A stretch of 64,000 nt of DNA from Gemmatimonadaceae bacterium (GCA_014377535.1 JACMPK010000025.1:1-64000), one strand, 5' to 3'; shown: positions 29,161 through 38,504, numbered from the stretch's first letter. Notes: generated by a model from the letters alone, not told the origin. Translations and numbers: made by a program.

Positions 29161-30411
29161 TCAGGCAGTCGGAAGGGCAAGCACACCGCGACGCAGCTCG
29201 GAGCGTGCCAGCGTCGCGCGGAATCGCATACCGCGCGCAGGCGCTGGCGTCGGCAGGTCTACTGCAAGGTAATCTTCCGTGAGACCGTCCCGATGCCCGT
29301 CCTCGTGACCGATCACGATCACATCGGCCATTCCGCCGACACGGCCATTCGCGTACGCCGCCGCCTTGGCCGCCCCCAGCGCACGAAGCTCGGCGGCCCG
29401 ATCACGCCGCACGATATCCGGGACATCGTCCCGAAGCCGCACTGCGGCGGTGCCGGGTCGTGGCGAATACGGAAACACATGGACACCGGTGAACGGCAGC
29501 TCGGCGACGAGCGCGCATGTCGCCGCATGATCGGCCGGCGTCTCTCCCGGGAACCCGGTGATCAGGTCGACGCCGAGTCCGAAGATGCTGCGCCCGGCAA
29601 CCAGCGCAATGATCGCGTCGCGATAGGTCGCCGCGCTGTACCAGTGCCGACCCATCCGGCGCAGCACCGCATCGCTCCCGGACTGCAACGGCGCGTGCAG
29701 ATGGGGCGCCACACGCCGCGCGTCGCCACTCAGCAGCTCCGCGAGCTGCACGTCGACCTCGGTCGCCTCGACGCTGGACAGGCGGAAGCGGACATCGCCG
29801 ACGCGCGCGACGAGCGTCGCGAGCAGATGACCGAGCGTCGTGCCCATGTCGGCCCCGTACGTGCCGATGTGAATGCCGGTGAGCACGATCTCGGCATGAT
29901 GCTGCGCGAGCTCCGCCGCCTCGGCCACCAAACTTTCGATGGATCGCGAGCGGTTGGCGCCACGCGCGAGTGTCGTCGCGCAGAAGGTGCAGTGTTCGTC
30001 GCACCCATCCTGAATGCGCAGCAGCCCGCGTGTACCGCGTTGCGCGGTCATGCCGACGGCGGCGCTGTCGGCAGGAAGTCCAATGGCCGTTGCGATCGAC
30101 ACCAGGTCGGCACCGCCGATCACGTTCCTCACCGACGGCAGCGCGGCAATCTGCTCGGGAGACCGCGCGGCGGCGCAACCCATCACGATGCTGCGCACCT
30201 CTGGTCGCTGACGGGCCGCACGGCGCACCTGCTGGCGAAGGTCCGCCTCGGCTGCACTGGTGACGGCGCAGCTGTTGAATACCGCGACATCGGCCTGCTC
30301 GACACGGTCGACGACCTGACCGCCACCGGCCACGATCATCGCGGCCACGGCTTCGGAATCGTACTGGTTCGCGCGACAGCCGAACGTTTGAAGGAACACG
30401 CGAACCGTCAT
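29161..30411 (-). CDS. mtaB: MtaB-like tRNA methylthiotransferase (t6A37-specific family)
   Basis: A second methylthiotransferase (416 aa from ATG 30411, MTVRVFLQTFGCRANQYD). Cysteines Cys12, Cys48 and Cys79 form the N-terminal cluster and Cys137, Cys141, Cys144 (DGCDEHCTFC) the radical-SAM cluster. The GCRANQYDSE form of the first motif and the overall length are typical of the MtaB/YqeV group that converts t6A37 to ms2t6A37, rather than MiaB (GCQMN) or RimO. It starts 4 bp after the outer-membrane protein gene. Confidence 0.9.
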   Translation of the reverse strand: MTVRVFLQTFGCRANQYDSEAVAAMIVAGGGQVVDRVEQADVAVFNSCAVTSAAEADLRQQVRRAARQRPEVRSIVMGCAAARSPEQIAALPSVRNVIGGADLVSIATAIGLPADSAAVGMTAQRGTRGLLRIQDGCDEHCTFCATTLARGANRSRSIESLVAEAAELAQHHAEIVLTGIHIGTYGADMGTTLGHLLATLVARVGDVRFRLSSVEATEVDVQLAELLSGDARRVAPHLHAPLQSGSDAVLRRMGRHWYSAATYRDAIIALVAGRSIFGLGVDLITGFPGETPADHAATCALVAELPFTGVHVFPYSPRPGTAAVRLRDDVPDIVRRDRAAELRALGAAKAAAYANGRVGGMADVIVIGHEDGHRDGLTEDYLAVDLPTPAPARGMRFRATLARSELRRGVLALPTA

Positions 30412-30415
30412 CTGG

Positions 30416-31579
30416 TCAGGTCCGCAGACGGAATCCGAACGAATAGATGAAGCCACGCTCTTTGACGTCAGGCAGTGACGACACTTTGCGCGTCGCGCGC
30501 TCGACTCCGACATCGACCTGCGCGCGACCGAAACCAAGTGGAAAGCCGAAACCGCCGCCGAGCAGGTCTTCCGTCGGCTGCACGCCTGCGACACCGTACG
30601 GCAGGTCGCGGCGAAGCGCGCCGAAGGGCACGAGCATCTGACCGCCGCGAATCTTCGGACCCGGCAGCTCCGCACCCACGCCGTACTCCTGCGTATCGAA
30701 CACGCCATTCGACTCGGCGCCCAGTTCCTTCATGGATGACCAGCCTTCCCAGTTGTAACGCGCCGTGAGGTTCGAGCGTGCAACCTCCCAGCGTGCGGCG
30801 ATACCCGCACGGCTCGGCGCGTCGGCCCGGCGACTCGTCGAGTCGTTGAGCTCTGCACGCAGTCCGAATCCAAGGCGCGCTGAGCCGGCGACACTGAAAT
30901 TCTTCGTCGGTGCGATATCGACGCCGACCGAGAGTGCCGTGCCGGCGAACGTTGCAGTGCTGTTCTCCGTGATCGAAGCGTACGTGACGGTGTCGAAGCG
31001 CGCGCCGGTGTCGGGCGCGATGCTGCGGACATTCCGCACGCGGTTCTCGCCGGTGAGCACATGCAGCGCCGTTCCGGCACGCAACCAGGACGTCACCTGC
31101 ATCGCAGCGCCGAATCGCACGTCATTCAGCGCGCCGCGAGCCGTCGTGGCCGTGCTGGTCGTCACGGAATCGCGACGGATGAGCTGACGCGCGCTGAGTT
31201 GCGTGCTGTAGTTGCGCTCGAGCAGCGTGGAACTCGAGATGCCGAAGCTGTACTTTGGGCCTGCAGGCAGGCCGATCGCAAAGACCGGGAATCGAGACAC
31301 GGTCGTCGTGACGGCGGTCCCGTCGATCGTCGTCGTGCGGCGCTCGGGTGCGTACTGGATGTAGGCGCCAGCAACACCCCAGTTCATCAGTGCTGCCGGG
31401 TTGAGCGGCGCGGCCTGATCGAACTCCGCGAGCCCGCCGCCGGACGTTGCAGCACGCACCGTGAGCTGACCCGGAGGATAGCCGTAGCCCTGCAGTCCGA
31501 TTGCGCCCTGCGCACGCAACGTGCTGGACGCCAGCACGAAGAGCGTCATAAGCACGTGTCGAATCCGGACACCGATCAT
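30416..31579 (-). CDS. Predicted outer-membrane beta-barrel protein (PorV/FadL-like appearance), function unknown
   Basis: 387 aa with a signal peptide (MIGVRIRHVLMTLFVLASSTLRAQ). The mature N-terminus (GLQGYGYPPGQLTVRAATSGGGLAEFDQAAPLNPAAL) resembles the start of PorV/FadL-type barrels, where a conserved NPAAL motif follows a helical plug. The rest alternates short strands with polar turns. The protein ends in FGFRLRT, an aromatic-containing final strand. It overlaps the upstream lipoprotein gene by 4 bp, so the two are likely made together. I cannot assign a substrate. Confidence 0.75.
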   Translation of the reverse strand: MIGVRIRHVLMTLFVLASSTLRAQGAIGLQGYGYPPGQLTVRAATSGGGLAEFDQAAPLNPAALMNWGVAGAYIQYAPERRTTTIDGTAVTTTVSRFPVFAIGLPAGPKYSFGISSSTLLERNYSTQLSARQLIRRDSVTTSTATTARGALNDVRFGAAMQVTSWLRAGTALHVLTGENRVRNVRSIAPDTGARFDTVTYASITENSTATFAGTALSVGVDIAPTKNFSVAGSARLGFGLRAELNDSTSRRADAPSRAGIAARWEVARSNLTARYNWEGWSSMKELGAESNGVFDTQEYGVGAELPGPKIRGGQMLVPFGALRRDLPYGVAGVQPTEDLLGGGFGFPLGFGRAQVDVGVERATRKVSSLPDVKERGFIYSFGFRLRT

Positions 31580-32946
31580 GGAATTGCTCCCTTGCGTGGC
31601 GTTGTGTACGTCACGCGAAGGCGCGGACGGAGCGCGGGATTGCTGTTGCGTCGCGAGTAGAACGCAGGACGCTGTTCCTGGAATGTCTCACCTTCGGAGT
31701 ACAGCACGAGATTCGTGGCGCGCGCGCTGTCCTGCGTGATCCAGAGCCGCAACGCCTCGCCGACGTCGAAAGACTTCACGCCGCTGTCGGCTGGCACGAT
31801 GCGCAGCGAGGGCAACAGCACACCTTCGATGGTAGGATCGAGGAACTCGACGATGCGTCGCGGATCGGTGCCGAGTGCCGGACCGGCGATGGCCGCGCGC
31901 AATCGCATGCGCACACCGTCGGTCGCACCTGGTACTGCACGTTGCGGACGCTGCACCATATCGAGCGATGCACGCACGACAGTGATCGATGCGAGAAATG
32001 CGCGCGGGATCTTCACGCGGAGCAGACTCCGCACGCCGACAATGCCGCCCGCCTCGAGCGAACCGTCGTTAAGTGGCGTCGTGCGATCCTGCAGCACGAG
32101 CGTCTGGGCGCGAAACCGTTCCGGCGACGGTACCGTGAGGTTTGCCTGCGTCGACACGAGCCACGCCTTGATCGCAGTGTCGGGTGACGGATCGTACGTG
32201 AGCCGCGGCACGAGGCCTTCCGAATTCACGCTCGGCGCCACAAAGCGCAGCGCCGCAGACGCCGGCGAGGTGACCTGCACACCAATGCGAAGCCGACGCG
32301 CCGACCGCACGAACCGCAGCATCACGGTGTCCGGGATCGCCACGCCGAATGACCTGCTCGTCGCGGCAGACCCGAACCCGGGAATCGTGTCGGCGAGCAC
32401 TTCTGCCCGGGTGAACGTGCGCCTGGCAATCAGTCGCGACGGAATGAAGCGCGCCGCAAGCGACCGGGGCACCGTGTCGTTGCCGGCGTTCGCGTCGTCC
32501 ACATCGTAGAGTGACACGGTGGTCGTACCGACGCGTGGAATCGACGAGCGCGCCGTGTCGAGCACCAGCAACAGCTTGCTGTCGCGGAGCGAAGTGATCG
32601 GCGTCGTGTCGGTTGCCGAGACAATGCGCGGCAGCGTGTCGAAACGCAGAACCTGGCGGATGTCCGCCGAGTCCGGGCGGTTCACGACCGGCACGAAGGT
32701 CTCATACAGGTAGCCAAAACCGTTCGACGTGGCGAGGCCCGGCGCAGGCCAGCGCTCACCAACGCCAGTGAAGCCGCCGAATGCGGAGTCGGACTGCACG
32801 ATGTCGAGCGTGGTATCCTTGAAGACCAACGCGTTGTCCGTGCAGAGCGTGGGACAGTTGGCAGAGGTGTCGAGGCGTTCCGAACACGCCGCCACGAGAA
32901 CGATCACGGCGAGCGGCAGGCAGCGGGAAAACTGACGAGGAGACAC
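31576..32946 (-). CDS. Predicted lipoprotein, function unknown
   Basis: 456 aa with a lipobox LVAACSE (lipidated Cys near residue 21) after a short hydrophobic signal. Two more cysteines follow closely (SANCPTLCTDN). The mature protein is all-beta by appearance, with repeated patterns such as RFDTLPRI, SLRDSKLLLVLDTA and VSLYDVDDA, reminiscent of carbohydrate-binding or DNRLRE-type beta-sandwich modules; I do not claim a named family. It is coupled to the outer-membrane protein downstream (4-bp overlap) and follows cdd by 33 bp. A complex of lipoprotein and barrel is plausible but unproven. Confidence 0.72.
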   Translation of the reverse strand: MSPRQFSRCLPLAVIVLVAACSERLDTSANCPTLCTDNALVFKDTTLDIVQSDSAFGGFTGVGERWPAPGLATSNGFGYLYETFVPVVNRPDSADIRQVLRFDTLPRIVSATDTTPITSLRDSKLLLVLDTARSSIPRVGTTTVSLYDVDDANAGNDTVPRSLAARFIPSRLIARRTFTRAEVLADTIPGFGSAATSRSFGVAIPDTVMLRFVRSARRLRIGVQVTSPASAALRFVAPSVNSEGLVPRLTYDPSPDTAIKAWLVSTQANLTVPSPERFRAQTLVLQDRTTPLNDGSLEAGGIVGVRSLLRVKIPRAFLASITVVRASLDMVQRPQRAVPGATDGVRMRLRAAIAGPALGTDPRRIVEFLDPTIEGVLLPSLRIVPADSGVKSFDVGEALRLWITQDSARATNLVLYSEGETFQEQRPAFYSRRNSNPALRPRLRVTYTTPRKGAIP

Positions 32947-32971
32947 GGAAACGGTTTGGAGTGAGGCGAGT

Positions 32972-32995
32972 GATGGCCGTTAGGACACGGCCATC
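32972..32995 (-). repeat. Hairpin over the cdd stop codon
   Basis: A perfect 9-bp inverted repeat (arms 32972-32980 and 32987-32995, GATGGCCGT / ACGGCCATC, 6-base loop) covers the last codons and stop of cdd. No T tract follows on the minus strand, so it is not a classical intrinsic terminator; it may protect the 3' end or damp read-through into the lipoprotein gene. Confidence 0.4.
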
Positions 32996-33399
32996 AGGTT
33001 CGCCGCGAAGGCAGCGGGAAGCAGTGCGTCGAGCCGCCAGGTCTGGCGGGCCCCGCTGGTCGTGATGCTCGTGACCTCGAGCAGCGGGGCGAATTCATGC
33101 AGTACCTGTCGGCAGATACCACAGGGTGGGGTCGGGACAGCCGCGTCGGTGCAAACGACGATTGCCGTGAATACGCACACGCCATCGGAGACGGCACGCG
33201 AGATCGCAGTACGCTCGGCACAGATGCCTGCCGGGTAGCTCGCATTCTCGACATTCGCGCCGCTGTGCACCGAGCCGTCGGCGGCCAGCAGTGCTGCACC
33301 GACACGGAATTTCGAGTACGGCGCGTAGGCGCGTGTCATTGCGGCTTCGGCCTCGCGCTCGAGCAGGGCCAGCTGCGTGGTCGTCATGGTCATGGTCAT
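32980..33399 (-). CDS. cdd: Cytidine deaminase
   Basis: Converts cytidine and deoxycytidine to uridine and deoxyuridine in pyrimidine salvage. ATG 33399 overlaps the deoB stop by 4 bp and gives 139 aa; two further in-frame ATGs follow closely (MTMTM). Zinc ligands are Cys60, Cys93 and Cys96 with catalytic Glu62 (GICAERTAI and [10 protein letters not shown]), and the substrate motif [11 protein letters not shown] is present. This is the homotetrameric short class. Together with deoB it forms a nucleoside salvage pair. Confidence 0.95.
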   Translation of the reverse strand: MTMTMTTTQLALLEREAEAAMTRAYAPYSKFRVGAALLAADGSVHSGANVENASYPAGICAERTAISRAVSDGVCVFTAIVVCTDAAVPTPPCGICRQVLHEFAPLLEVTSITTSGARQTWRLDALLPAAFAANLMAVS

Positions 33400-34562
33400 C
33401 GTGCGCTGATCTGGCTGAGGAAACTCGTGCCGCACCCGCGCCATGACAGCCCGAAAACCTCGGCGACCGTCGCACCGACGTCGGCGAAGGTGTCGCGCGG
33501 CGGCAGCACCCCCGGCGTCACCGTGCGGCCGGCAACGAGCAGCGGAACGCGTTCGCGCGCATGATCGGTGGACGGCGTCGTGGGATCGTTTCCGTGATCG
33601 GCAGTGATGAAGAGCAGGTCGTCGGGGCGCATCGCATGCAGCAGTGCGGGCAGCGCCGCGTCGAACTGTGCCAGCGCGCCGGCGAAGCCATGCACATCGT
33701 TCCGATGTCCGAACTGCTGATCGAAGTCGATCAGGTTCGCAAACAGGAACCCTTCGTGCGACGAGTGAAGCCACTCCTCGATCAGCTGGATGCCAGCTGC
33801 GTTGTTTGAGGTGTGCACCGATGTGATCGCGCGTGACGCGAACAGGTCATCGACCTTGCCGACCCCTGACCGCGGCACACCCGCAGTTTGCAACGCATCG
33901 AGAAGCGTCGCGCTCACGGGTGGCAGCGAGTAGTCACGGCGATTGGCCGTCCGCTGCCAGGCCCCGCTCGTGCCGGTGAACGGCCGCGCGATCACGCGCG
34001 CGACATTGCCCGTCCCCACCAGCAGCTCGCGCGCGATCTCGCAGGCACAATACAACTCGGTGAGCGGCACGACCGACTCGTGCGCCGCCACCTGGAAAAC
34101 CGAGTCCGCCGACGTGTAGACGATCCACGCACCCGTGGCGACATGCTCGTTTGCGAGGGCATCGAGGATTGCGGTGCCGCTCGAGGCGCAGTTGCCGATG
34201 ACGGCATGTCCCGTCGCCGCGCTGAAGGCATCGAGCAGCGCTGCGGGGAAACCGGAAGGAAAGGTCGGAAACGGAGCATCGAGCACGATGCCCGCAATTT
34301 CCCAGTGCCCCGTGATGGAATCCTTGCCGGCGCTGCGCGGCTCCAAAACCATCACGGCACCGGCAGGCTCGGCGACGGCCGCGACTCCGCGCAACGTGCC
34401 GACATGCCCCAGACCGAGTCGCTCCATGTTCGGCAGCGCCGTGCTCACCTGCTCCAGCACATGGCCAAGCGTGTTGCTGCCCACGTCACCGTAGGCCGCG
34501 GCGTCAGCGGCCTCGCCACATCCCACGCCATCGAGCACGATCACCGCAACACGACGACTCAC
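33396..34562 (-). CDS. deoB: Phosphopentomutase
   Basis: Interconverts (deoxy)ribose-1-phosphate and -5-phosphate; alkaline-phosphatase superfamily. 388 aa from GTG 34562. The metal and nucleophile motifs are [11 protein letters not shown] at the N-terminus, [13 protein letters not shown] with the phosphorylated threonine, [15 protein letters not shown] and [11 protein letters not shown] near the end. It overlaps alr (upstream) and cdd (downstream) by 4 bp each. Confidence 0.96.
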   Translation of the reverse strand: MSRRVAVIVLDGVGCGEAADAAAYGDVGSNTLGHVLEQVSTALPNMERLGLGHVGTLRGVAAVAEPAGAVMVLEPRSAGKDSITGHWEIAGIVLDAPFPTFPSGFPAALLDAFSAATGHAVIGNCASSGTAILDALANEHVATGAWIVYTSADSVFQVAAHESVVPLTELYCACEIARELLVGTGNVARVIARPFTGTSGAWQRTANRRDYSLPPVSATLLDALQTAGVPRSGVGKVDDLFASRAITSVHTSNNAAGIQLIEEWLHSSHEGFLFANLIDFDQQFGHRNDVHGFAGALAQFDAALPALLHAMRPDDLLFITADHGNDPTTPSTDHARERVPLLVAGRTVTPGVLPPRDTFADVGATVAEVFGLSWRGCGTSFLSQISAR

Positions 34563-35671
34563 GCGGCGGTCCCGCGCGCACGCGGCACGTCAGCGCCGGC
34601 GTACGCCCGCGCGACGCGCGAACGCAAAGCCGTGAGCACCTCGTACGGAGACCGCTGCGCGTGCGACGCCACGGCGGCGATGCTCGAACCGGCATCACCG
34701 CCGATGAGCGTCACACAATCGCCGACCTGGCATGGCACATCGGTCACGTCGCACATCGTCATGTCCATGGTGACGATGCCCACTACCGGCACCTGCCGAT
34801 CGTGCACCATCGCCGTCGCCCCGTTGCCCGCCCCACGCGGATATCCGTCGGCATACCCGAGCGCGACGGTCGCGATCCGCCGCTCGCCGGTCGCGCGCCA
34901 CGTGGCACCGTAACTCACGGTGTCGCCCGCGCTCACCCGTCGCAGCTCCACCACCGGCCCGGCCAACGTCACCACGCCGCGCGGTACCCATGCGGCCGGA
35001 CCCACCGCGACACCGTACAGCGCGATGCCGGGGCGCGCGCAGTCATACCGCGATTCAGCGCGTTGCAGCAGTGCCGCGCTGTTCTCGGCATGGATGGAGG
35101 CGGGGCGTGACGCAAAACCGGCGAGCACCTGCTCGAAGCGCGACTCCTGCACGCCGATCGAGTCCGGGTCGCTGTCCGGCGAGTGAAAGTGCGTGAAGAC
35201 TCCTGCCGGCTGACCACCGGCGGCAAGAACGTCGCGCAGCCCGCCGGCGTCCCGCCAATCGACGCCGTTGCGCTGCATGCCCGTGTCGATGGGCAGCTGC
35301 CAGTTGCCACCAGAGGACGTCCACGCGGCGACATGCGCCGGATTCGAGAGGCACAGCGTGAGATCGGCGACACGTGCCGCGGGAAATTCATGGGGCAGCA
35401 CCGGCGTGAACACGACAATCGCATCTGCGATGCCGGCGGTGCGCAGCTCGCACCCTTCGAGCACGGAGGCCACACCGAAGGCGACAGGCGACTCTCCGGC
35501 CAGTGCCCGAGCTACCGGGACGGCACCAAGTCCGTACGCGTCTCCTTTCACCATCGGCAGGAGCGGGACCGCTGCGCGACGCGACAGCAGGCGATAATTC
35601 TCCCGCACCGCGGCGAGATCCACGGTGAGCATGGCGCTCGTGGCGCGGGCGTCGGCGGGAATGGCGGTCAC
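34559..35671 (-). CDS. alr: Alanine racemase
   Basis: PLP enzyme producing D-alanine for peptidoglycan. The start is uncertain: GTG 35671 (370 aa) leaves 32 bp to the divergent mazG, while ATG 35632 (MLTVDLAAVRENY, 357 aa) matches the usual family N-terminus more closely; neither has a good ribosome-binding site. The PLP lysine lies in PMVKGDAYGLG (Lys42 from the GTG). The catalytic-tyrosine region of the second subunit face is TVSYGATWRA, and CARPGIALYG and GYADGYPRG are classical. It heads the alr-deoB-cdd run. Confidence 0.93.
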   Translation of the reverse strand: MTAIPADARATSAMLTVDLAAVRENYRLLSRRAAVPLLPMVKGDAYGLGAVPVARALAGESPVAFGVASVLEGCELRTAGIADAIVVFTPVLPHEFPAARVADLTLCLSNPAHVAAWTSSGGNWQLPIDTGMQRNGVDWRDAGGLRDVLAAGGQPAGVFTHFHSPDSDPDSIGVQESRFEQVLAGFASRPASIHAENSAALLQRAESRYDCARPGIALYGVAVGPAAWVPRGVVTLAGPVVELRRVSAGDTVSYGATWRATGERRIATVALGYADGYPRGAGNGATAMVHDRQVPVVGIVTMDMTMCDVTDVPCQVGDCVTLIGGDAGSSIAAVASHAQRSPYEVLTALRSRVARAYAGADVPRARGTAA

Positions 35672-35703
35672 AGCCGAGTAAGTTACCGGGAGCGGTCCTA
35701 ACG

Positions 35704-36465
35704 ATGCAAGCGAAAGCCAGCCTTGAAGATACCCTCGCACTGATGCGTGATCTGCGTGCCCGCTGCAGCTGGGATGCGGCGCAGACACACCAGTCGCTCC
35801 GCCCCTACCTGATCGAGGAGGCACACGAGGTCGACGACGCCCTGCGCGCGGGCAACGACGGCGCGCTGCGCGACGAGCTCGGCGACCTGCTGCTGCAGGT
35901 GCTTTTCCACAGCGTCATCGCGGAGGAACGGGGGGCGTTCGACCTGCGCGACGTGGCGGGTGCACTGATCGCGAAGATGAAGAAGCGGCACCCGCACCTG
36001 TACGAGGGCGGCGAGGCGATTCCGTGGGAGCGCCAGAAGGCGACGATGCGTGATTCGCTCGCCGATGGACTGCCGATCGACCTCCCGGGGCTCCACCGCG
36101 CGCACCGGCTGCAGGATCGCGCCGCGGGCGTGGGCTTCGACTGGGATGACGTCGCGGGCCCACTCGCCAAGGTGCGCGAGGAGATCGACGAGGTGACGGT
36201 GGAGCTCGAGACGCCGCACGCCGATCCCGCCACGGCGAAGGATCGGCTGGAGGGCGAACTGGGCGACCTGCTGTTCGCGGTCGTCAACCTCTGCCGCAAG
36301 GCCGAGGTGCATGCCGCCGTGGCGCTGGATCGTGCCAACATCAAGTTCGTGCGGCGGTTCACCGCGGTCGAGCGGCTGGCGGCGGAACGCGGCGTCCACG
36401 TGGGCTCGGCGACGCTGGCGGAGCTCGACCTGCTCTGGGACGACGTGAAGCGCGCCGGCGGATGA
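35704..36465 (+). CDS. mazG: Nucleoside triphosphate pyrophosphohydrolase MazG
   Basis: Hydrolyses (d)NTPs to NMP and pyrophosphate, cleaning damaged nucleotides. 253 aa with two tandem MazG domains: the first with EEAHEVDDAL (38-47) and ELGDLLLQV, the second with REEIDEVTVEL and ELGDLLFAVVN. A hallmark between them is MKKRHPHLYEGG. It is divergent from alr across only about 32 bp and overlaps the DinB-like gene by 4 bp. Confidence 0.95.
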   Translation: MQAKASLEDTLALMRDLRARCSWDAAQTHQSLRPYLIEEAHEVDDALRAGNDGALRDELGDLLLQVLFHSVIAEERGAFDLRDVAGALIAKMKKRHPHLYEGGEAIPWERQKATMRDSLADGLPIDLPGLHRAHRLQDRAAGVGFDWDDVAGPLAKVREEIDEVTVELETPHADPATAKDRLEGELGDLLFAVVNLCRKAEVHAAVALDRANIKFVRRFTAVERLAAERGVHVGSATLAELDLLWDDVKRAGG

Positions 36466-37058
36466 CGAGCCCGAACACCGTGTCGCCGCCCCGGTCGCTC
36501 ACCACGATGCAACCGTTCTTTCGCGAGCTCTCAGTGAATCGCGAGACGGCGATCGCCTTGCTGGAGGGCTTGACGAGTGCACAGCTGAGCTGGCGGCCCG
36601 CGCCGGAGCGCTGGGGAATGGCGGACATCTGCGCGCACCTCGCGCTCATGATGGATCGCTACCTGCCACCAATCGACGAGAGCATCCGGCACGGACACGC
36701 CGACGCGGCGTACAGCGACCGGCCGTTTTCCGGCAGTGTCGTGAGCCGACTGCTGGTCTGGTCGATGGAGCCGCCAGTGCGCGTGCGGCTTCGAACGCCG
36801 AAAGGAATGCAGCCGCGACATGTCATCGATGCCGAGCAGGCGCTGCAGCTGTACCACACGTCACAGAATGCATTCGAACTCCGGCTCGAGCGCGCGGCAG
36901 GGCTGGACCTTGCACACGTGCGCGTATGCCATCCGCTGTTCAGCCCCGCGCGTCTCGCGCTAGGGACCGTGCTCGCGATTCTGCTGGCACACGAACGCCG
37001 CCACCTGTGGCAGGCAACGGCGGTGCGAAACGATGCGGCGTTTCCCTTACGGTCCTGA
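36462..37058 (+). CDS. DinB-like four-helix metal-binding protein
   Basis: 198 aa with the DinB/YfiT fold signature: a histidine in the second helix (His59, DICAHLALM) and a C-terminal HxxxH pair (His177 and His181 in LLAHERRHLWQA), together the expected metal-binding triad. The conserved WRPAPERWG loop lies before the first histidine. Family members include thiol-dependent S-transferases and proteins of unknown function, so no reaction is assigned. ATG overlaps the mazG stop by 4 bp. Confidence 0.88.
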   Translation: MTSPNTVSPPRSLTTMQPFFRELSVNRETAIALLEGLTSAQLSWRPAPERWGMADICAHLALMMDRYLPPIDESIRHGHADAAYSDRPFSGSVVSRLLVWSMEPPVRVRLRTPKGMQPRHVIDAEQALQLYHTSQNAFELRLERAAGLDLAHVRVCHPLFSPARLALGTVLAILLAHERRHLWQATAVRNDAAFPLRS

Positions 37059-37129
37059 CCTGCATTGGCAGACCCGCGAGCAGCACCTGATCGACGCGCA
37101 CGCTGATGCGCCCGCCGACCAGGTGTGAA

Positions 37130-38431
37130 TCACGGCCGCAGGCGGTTCATCAGGCGCGGGAACGGAATGCACTCACGGATGTGCGGCGTGCCGCAAAGCC
37201 ACGCGACGGTCCGCTCCAGTCCGAGCCCGAATCCGCTGTGCACGAACGTGCCATACTTGCGCAAGTCCAGGTACCAGCCATAGGCATCAACGTCCAGGCC
37301 TTCTTCCTGAATGCGATGCCGCAGCTTGTCGTGATCGTCCTCGCGCTGCGAACCGCCGATGATCTCGCCGTACCCTTCCGGCGCCAGGCAATCCGCACAG
37401 AGCACCGTGCGCGGATCGTCCGGATTCTCCTTCATGTAGAACGCTTTGGCTTCCTTCGGATAATTGCAGATGAAGATCGGCGTGCGGTAGTCAGCGACGA
37501 GCAGCGCCTCATCCTCGGCGCCAAGATCCTCGCCCCAGATGGTGGCACTGCCCTTCTGCTGCAACGTCGCGATGGCGTCCGTATACGAGATGCGCGGAAA
37601 CGGGCCGACGATCGCCTCGAGATGACTGACGTCGCGCTCGAGGACCGCCAACTCGGGACGGCGACGCTCCAGGACGCGATGCGTGATGGCCAGCAGCAAC
37701 TCTTCCTGCAGCTGCATGCTGTCGTTCACATCGTAGAAAGCCATCTCCGGTTCGATCATCCAGAACTCGGTGAGGTGACGGCGCGTCTTCGATTTCTCGG
37801 CGCGGAATGTGGGGCCGAATGTGTAGATGCGACCCATCGCGGCGGCGAGCGCTTCGCCGTAGAGCTGACCCGTCTGCGCGAGATATGCGTTGCCTTCGTC
37901 GAAGTACTCGGTGCTGAAGAGCCCCGAGCGCTCGCCGATCGCAGCGGTGAGGATCGGTGTGTCGCAGCGCGTGAAGTCGCGTTCGTAGAAGAAGTCGTGA
38001 ATGGCCTGCTCGATCTCGTGACGCACACGCATCAACGCGACCTGACGCGGAGCACGCAGCCAGAGGTGCCGATTGTCCATCAGGAAATCGACGCCATGCT
38101 CCTTCGGCTGGATCGGGTAGTCGATCGGGCTCGCACCGAGGATCGTGACGTCGATCGCGCCGATTTCCGCGCCACCCGGTGCACGCGGTTCCAGGCGCAC
38201 GTCACCGGTCACGGCAACGGCGGCCTCGAGTGTCAACGTGCCGAATCGTTCCCACACCTCGGGAGGTATCTGGCTTTTCACGAAGACGCACTGCACGGTG
38301 CCCGTGCCATCACGTACCACGAGAAAGGCCACCTTACCTTGCGTTCGGACATGCTGCACCCAGCCACGCACCGTTACGGTCGTGCCTGCCGCGCTTGGTA
38401 ATGCGACGATGTACTGCATCTGGCCTGTCAT
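37130..38431 (-). CDS. asnS: Asparaginyl-tRNA synthetase
   Basis: Class II (IIb) synthetase charging tRNA-Asn, 433 aa from ATG 38431; an ATG 8 codons upstream is less likely because it falls at the predicted transcription start. The N-terminal OB-fold anticodon domain includes VRGWVQHVRTQGKVAFLVVRDGTG. Class II motif 2 is TFRAEKSKTRRHLTEFWMIEPE and motif 3 is GFGLGLERTVAWLCG. The TRRHLTEFWMIEPEMAF region matches AsnRS rather than AspRS. It converges on the DinB-like gene across 71 bp with no clear terminator. Confidence 0.95.
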   Translation of the reverse strand: MTGQMQYIVALPSAAGTTVTVRGWVQHVRTQGKVAFLVVRDGTGTVQCVFVKSQIPPEVWERFGTLTLEAAVAVTGDVRLEPRAPGGAEIGAIDVTILGASPIDYPIQPKEHGVDFLMDNRHLWLRAPRQVALMRVRHEIEQAIHDFFYERDFTRCDTPILTAAIGERSGLFSTEYFDEGNAYLAQTGQLYGEALAAAMGRIYTFGPTFRAEKSKTRRHLTEFWMIEPEMAFYDVNDSMQLQEELLLAITHRVLERRRPELAVLERDVSHLEAIVGPFPRISYTDAIATLQQKGSATIWGEDLGAEDEALLVADYRTPIFICNYPKEAKAFYMKENPDDPRTVLCADCLAPEGYGEIIGGSQREDDHDKLRHRIQEEGLDVDAYGWYLDLRKYGTFVHSGFGLGLERTVAWLCGTPHIRECIPFPRLMNRLRP

Positions 38432-38464
38432 TGTTCTGAACTGCTCCGCTCGCAAGATTGGGGC

Positions 38465-38493
38465 AACGTACCGATGGCTGTAATGTGAGTCAA
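38465..38493 (-). promoter_or_regulatory. Candidate sigma-70-type promoter of asnS
   Basis: On the minus strand TTGACT (38493-38488) and TACGTT (38470-38465) are separated by exactly 17 bp. Transcription would begin near 38458, leaving about 27 nt before the asnS ATG. The -35 is near consensus, the -10 is weak. The -35 lies inside the spacer of a perfect inverted repeat. Confidence 0.45.
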
Positions 38494-38504
38494 CGCATTA
38501 CAGC
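38477..38504. promoter_or_regulatory. Perfect inverted repeat (operator-like) between asnS and the histidine kinase gene
   Basis: Arms GCTGTAATG (38477-38485) and CATTACAGC (38496-38504) are perfect reverse complements separated by 10 bp, so half-site centres are 19 bp apart, about two helical turns, as for a dimeric regulator. It covers the candidate asnS -35 and lies 22 bp before the kinase start, so it could control both directions. A hairpin role in RNA is less likely because it precedes both genes. Confidence 0.55.

Noticed and set aside
35672..35703. Promoters in the alr/mazG divergent gap
   Set aside because: Only about 32 bp if alr uses GTG 35671, and no clear -10/-35 pair on either strand; the shorter alr start would enlarge the gap to 71 bp.
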